This document shows, one piece after another, positions 5,269 to 5,688 of a DNA stretch of 5,688 nucleotides. The translations under genes were made by a program, and so were the position numbers. The DNA is taken from positions 1-5,688 of the forward strand of contig JAKACE010000140.1 in assembly GCA_021821705.1 (NCBI GenBank). Reading direction: 5' to 3'. The DNA comes from Actinomycetes bacterium (GTDB lineage Bacteria; Actinomycetota; Acidimicrobiia; Acidimicrobiales; Palsa-688). The notes beneath the pieces are model-generated. The model saw nothing but the letters and a program-made list of their open reading frames with translations. It searched no databases and was not told where the DNA came from. Numbering within the stretch: the stretch's first letter is position 1; the number at the start of each line of letters is the position of its first letter.

Positions 5269-5688
5269 CTACTTGTCGGCCGGCCCGGCGGTGGCGTTGG
5301 CAGGCGGGCGCTCACTGTCGTGACGGTGCGCCCGGGTGGGTGAGATCACAATCGTCTGACCGTCGGCCTCACCCTGTTCGGCCCGCTGCGGGCCGTAGTG
5401 CTCGGCCCGCAGCCGGGTGGCGCGCTTGCCGTTTATGGTGATGTGCTCGGTGGTGAGCGGCGGCTCGGTGTCACTGAGACCGGCGACCCCGACCGACCTG
5501 GCGTCCATCTCGATCACCTTGGCGGACAGCAGCTCGCGCATGGCCCGGCACACCTCGAAGTCGGACATGTTGAGCGCCCGGCCGATGGAGCGCAGGTTTC
5601 GCCGCCCGTCGACAGCCGTGAGGACCCGCCACTGCTCCCTGTCCAGGGTCACCTCGCCAGGGTCGAGCTCGGTCACCAGCCGCGGCTG
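5269..5688 (-). CDS. C-terminal part of a winged-helix (DUF4388/PATAN-type) protein, 5' partial
   Basis: The frame is open to the right edge of the window (QPRLVTELDP) and ends at TAG 5271-5269, giving about 139 visible residues. GTG 5676 could serve as a start, but homologous proteins usually have a long domain before this point, so the gene probably continues beyond the window. Residues about 10-60 of the fragment (EVTLDREQWRVL, AVDGRRNLRSIGRALNMSDF, EVCRAMRELLSAKVIE) match the small winged-helix-like module that closes many actinobacterial DUF4388 (PATAN) proteins. Those proteins are thought to act in regulation or signalling. The remaining tail of about 75 residues is polar and probably disordered, rich in Arg, Glu, Ala and Pro, with no recognised motif. 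It reads in the same direction as the acyltransferase 73 bp downstream, so co-transcription or regulation is possible but not shown. The family call rests on remembered pattern and is moderate. Confidence 0.6.
   Translation of the reverse strand, partial: QPRLVTELDPGEVTLDREQWRVLTAVDGRRNLRSIGRALNMSDFEVCRAMRELLSAKVIEMDARSVGVAGLSDTEPPLTTEHITINGKRATRLRAEHYGPQRAEQGEADGQTIVISPTRAHRHDSERPPANATAGPADK

Noticed and set aside
1..5688. CRISPR array, tRNA/rRNA, insertion sequence, toxin-antitoxin or phage gene
   Set aside because: No regularly spaced repeats, cloverleaf-like sequence, transposase or integrase motif, or small toxin pair was seen on either strand.

Overview
The window is about 70% G+C and is packed with genes whose codons end mostly in G or C. 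GTG and TTG starts are plausible, and two genes may have leaderless starts. The gene content (a high-GC release factor 2, a single-domain NifU-like scaffold, and a DUF4388-type winged-helix tail) suggests an actinobacterium, possibly from an uncultured Acidimicrobiia-like or Thermoleophilia-like lineage. That placement is inference from style and content only.

Layout, left to right. Bases 1-301 hold the C-terminal end of peptide chain release factor 2 (prfB). A GC-rich gap of about 100 bp follows. Bases 403-744 encode a NifU C-terminal-type Fe-S scaffold with a clear ribosome binding site. Next comes a plus-strand set of three genes: an aspartyl/asparaginyl beta-hydroxylase-fold Fe(II)/2-oxoglutarate dioxygenase (821-1612), an alpha-oxoamine synthase best read as serine palmitoyltransferase (1609-2898, overlapping the dioxygenase stop codon), and an extended short-chain dehydrogenase/epimerase-type reductase (2986-3999). 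Converging on these from the minus strand is a 373-residue YghO-like GNAT-fold acyltransferase (4074-5195). Upstream of it on the same strand is the C-terminal part of a winged-helix protein that runs off the right end of the window (5269-5688).

Read together, the middle of the window looks like a bacterial sphingolipid (ceramide) locus. Serine palmitoyltransferase would condense serine with a fatty acyl thioester to give 3-ketosphinganine. The GNAT-like protein would N-acylate it, the role reported for the Caulobacter-type bacterial ceramide synthase. The epimerase-like protein would reduce the 3-oxo group, the role reported for CerR. The dioxygenase is coupled directly to the synthase gene and belongs to the superfamily that contains the lipid A hydroxylase LpxO, so it is a good candidate for hydroxylating the long-chain base or the acyl chain. 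Sphingolipid synthesis is not a usual trait of actinobacteria, so this arrangement is the main point of interest. No acyl carrier protein or acyl-ACP synthetase gene, both of which accompany the pathway in Caulobacter, lies in the window.

No tRNA, rRNA, CRISPR array, insertion sequence or phage gene was seen. The largest stretches without a gene are about 60-100 bp; they hold GC-rich inverted repeats and candidate promoters.
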